NCBI GenBank assembly: GCA_003024785.1
Contig: PUQB01000013.1
Location: forward strand, 434,001-498,000
Source: Selaginella tamariscina
Taxonomy: Eukaryota; Streptophyta; Lycopodiopsida; Selaginellales; Selaginellaceae
Length of the DNA: 64,000 bases
Direction of reading: 5' to 3'
Positions 62,280 to 64,000 of the stretch are shown one piece after another (position 1 is the first letter of the stretch; the number at the start of each line of letters is the position of its first letter). The translations under genes and the position numbers were made by a program. Below the pieces are notes generated by a model. The model searched no databases and was not told the origin of the DNA. It worked only from the letters and a program-made list of their open reading frames with translations.

Positions 62280-63038
62280 ATTATGGTGGAGCAGGACATG
62301 GAGTAGGATAGTGGGGCAAAGAGCAGGATAGGAACCGGAGCAGGATAGCAGGACAAGGAGCATGATAGGAAATGGAGTAGGATAGCAAGACAAGGAGCAG
62401 GATAGGAAATAGAGCAGAATAGTAGGACAAGGAGTTGGATAGGAACTGGAGCAGGATAGTAAGACAAGGAGCAGGACATGAACTAGGAACTCGGGAGTTG
62501 GACAAGGCACATGACAGGAACCATGAACTTAGGAGTCATGAGTTGGACAGGATCCAGGAGCAAGACAGGAGCAGGACAAGATCCAGGATCAAGACAGGAG
62601 CAGAACAGGATCCAGGACCAAGATAGGAACAGGACAGGATCTGGGAGCAAGATAGGATCCAGGAGCGAGATAGGAGCAGGATAGGATCCAAGAGCGAAAC
62701 AAAAAGAAGAAGAAGCAAGGAGCAAGACAAGAACAAGACAAGACAAGATTGATCGTAGTAAGACTGGTGTTGATAGTAACTGATTGTACAACAATTAGTC
62801 GGAGCTTTTATGCTCACAACTCCAAGAGCTAATTTAGACATGAGTGCTAAAAGTGGTTGCATGCATTTAAAAGTGGCTGCATACATGCAGAGGCTAAGAT
62901 GAGTCCACATGTCCCTTATCCTCTAGGCATATCATATGGCATATCCTGTAGGCATATCCTGTAAGAATATTCTGTAAGAATATCCTATAACCCGTATCAT
63001 GTATCCGGAATCCTGTATCCTGTATCGGGTCGTGACAC
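62280..63038 (-). mobile_element. LTR of the same family, inverted
   Basis: On the minus strand it starts TGTCACGACCCGATACAGG at 63038 and runs through the shared ACTCCAAGAGC/TTATGCTCACAA region and the 19-20 bp array, to the junction with the gag fragment of the preceding element near 62280. No internal coding region adjoins its 63038 side. It is a partial or solo LTR inserted into, or rearranged with, the plus-strand element. Confidence 0.75.
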
Positions 63039-63354
63039 AAGTTATCAACTTCGATTTGATAACTTTCAACATACTCAATATTGACAACTCACATGCCTCA
63101 ATTAACCAAGCATTGAAAGACCATGTTATATTGGATGTTAAGTGTTCAAAACATTCTTTCTAAAGAAAACAATTGCTCAATGCTTTTCATCTGTAATAAA
63201 TAACACCCATGAGGCTGCATCTTTCTTTTTCTCACACATTTCACTTATTGTCTCCTTAAAAGAACCTAGAGAAATGACTCAAACAACCTTTCATATAAGA
63301 TGAACAAGCTCCAAAGTTTTAAACTTCTTCTAAAAGTTATCGGCCGAGTGTATC
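63039..63354. other. Non-LTR spacer between two inverted LTRs
   Basis: About 316 bp of AT-rich sequence with no open frame, no gag or pol similarity and no clear repeat partner in the window. It is probably old flanking DNA or internal remnant. Confidence 0.4.
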
Positions 63355-63940
63355 TGTCAAGCCACAATCCAGGAACCAGGAAGAGAGCAAGATTCCAAGA
63401 ACAAGAAGGCTTGACTCAGAAGCAAGACAGAGAGCAGGATAGGAACTAGGAACTTAGGAGCAAGACTAGGCGCATGACAAGATCCAAGAGCAAGACAGAA
63501 ACATGATAGGATCCAGGAGCAAGACAGAAAGGTGCAGGACAGGATCCAGGAACATGACAGGATCCGGGAGCAAGACAGGAGCAGGACAAGATCCAGGAGC
63601 GAGACAGGAGCGGGACAGGATCCAGGAGCGAGATAGGAGTAGGACAGGAAGCAAGGAACAAGACAAGAACAAGACAAGACAAGATTGATCGTAGTAAGAC
63701 TGGTGTTAATAGTAACTGATTGTACAACAATTAGGTCGGAGCTTTTATGCTCACAACTCCAAGAGCTAATTTAATGAGTGTAAAATGGTTGCATGCATGC
63801 AGAGGTTAAGATGAGCCCTTATCCTCTAGGCATATCCTGTGGTATATTTGTAGGAATATCCTACGACCGTATCCTGTATCCGGAATCCCTATAGGAATAT
63901 CCTGCAACATGTATCTTGTATCCTGTATCGGGTCATGACA
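63355..63940 (-). mobile_element. Complete-looking LTR (586 bp), inverted; probable 3' LTR of an element leaving the window
   Basis: The minus-strand ends are TGTCATGACCCGATACAGG and GGATTGTGGCTTGACA, giving the canonical TG...CA. Beyond 63940 the minus strand reads GTCCTTAGGGAGGACGTGC just before the LTR, which resembles a polypurine tract at the end of an internal region. This should therefore be a 3' LTR whose internal part lies past 64000. Flanking bases (GTATC and GCACG) do not match, as expected if only one end is visible. Confidence 0.7.
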
Positions 63941-64000
63941 GCACGTCCTCCCTAAGGACGAGTTCCACGAGTCTTGGGACCTTGTTTAGCAGAAAAATAC

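Overview
The window looks like nuclear DNA of a land plant, most likely a lycophyte of the Selaginella type. The evidence is short introns with GT donors and AG acceptors, six long pentatricopeptide repeat (PPR) loci built mainly from 31-residue S-type repeats, plant-only families (remorin, legume-lectin receptor kinase, plastid UMP kinase, nuclear FKBP with a nucleoplasmin-like head), and TTTAGGG/CCCTAAA telo-boxes upstream of genes. The species call is inference. Introns and spacers are full of (GT)n, (CT)n, (GA)n and (AT)n microsatellites. No plastid, mitochondrial or bacterial block was recognised.

Layout. 1-1600: broken PPR locus (-). 2029-4216: PPR-E gene (+). 5936-6298: Asn-rich small protein (-). 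6726-9116: chloroplast alpha/beta hydrolase in 11 exons (+). 9294-12558: a PPR protein with two DUF3820-like units at its N-terminus and a degenerate DYW domain at its C-terminus (+). 12559-19197: AT-rich gene desert. 19198-20494: membrane-anchored coiled-coil protein (+). 20895-23503: PLS-type PPR (+). 23700-25840: plastid UMP kinase in 7 exons (-). 26012-27271: broken orphan gene (+). 27669-29691: L-type lectin receptor kinase (+). 29949-32692: HUS1 checkpoint clamp in 8 exons (-), head to head with a YqgF/RuvX-type nuclease at 32727-34552 (+). 35105-35861: small plant-specific protein (+). 36078-37938: remorin (-). 38107-38996: universal stress protein (-). 39129-40922 (-) and 41334-42996 (+): divergent PPR pair. 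43127-45178: FKBP43/53-like histone chaperone/prolyl isomerase (-). 45941-47445: OTU deubiquitinase (+).

From 47446 to the end the window is repeat-rich. It holds an AT-rich stretch with two old copies of a ~0.7 kb repeat, a ~5.3 kb block bounded by a ~155 bp direct repeat, a ~38 bp minisatellite, a LINE ORF1-like zinc-knuckle fragment (-), a ~1 kb-arm inverted repeat with a ~47 bp loop (55661-57710), an internal fragment of a NUDT3-like gene (59214-60295), and pieces of LTR retrotransposons in both orientations (60486-64000).

The PPR genes, UMP kinase and alpha/beta hydrolase point to organelle RNA metabolism and plastid function. HUS1, the YqgF-like nuclease and the FKBP point to DNA and chromatin maintenance. 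No operon-like functional grouping is implied. One pattern affects almost every gene: reading frames of conserved proteins are interrupted by single-base steps, often in short homopolymer runs. These look more like residual assembly errors than mass gene death, so I call most such loci as genes and flag the steps.
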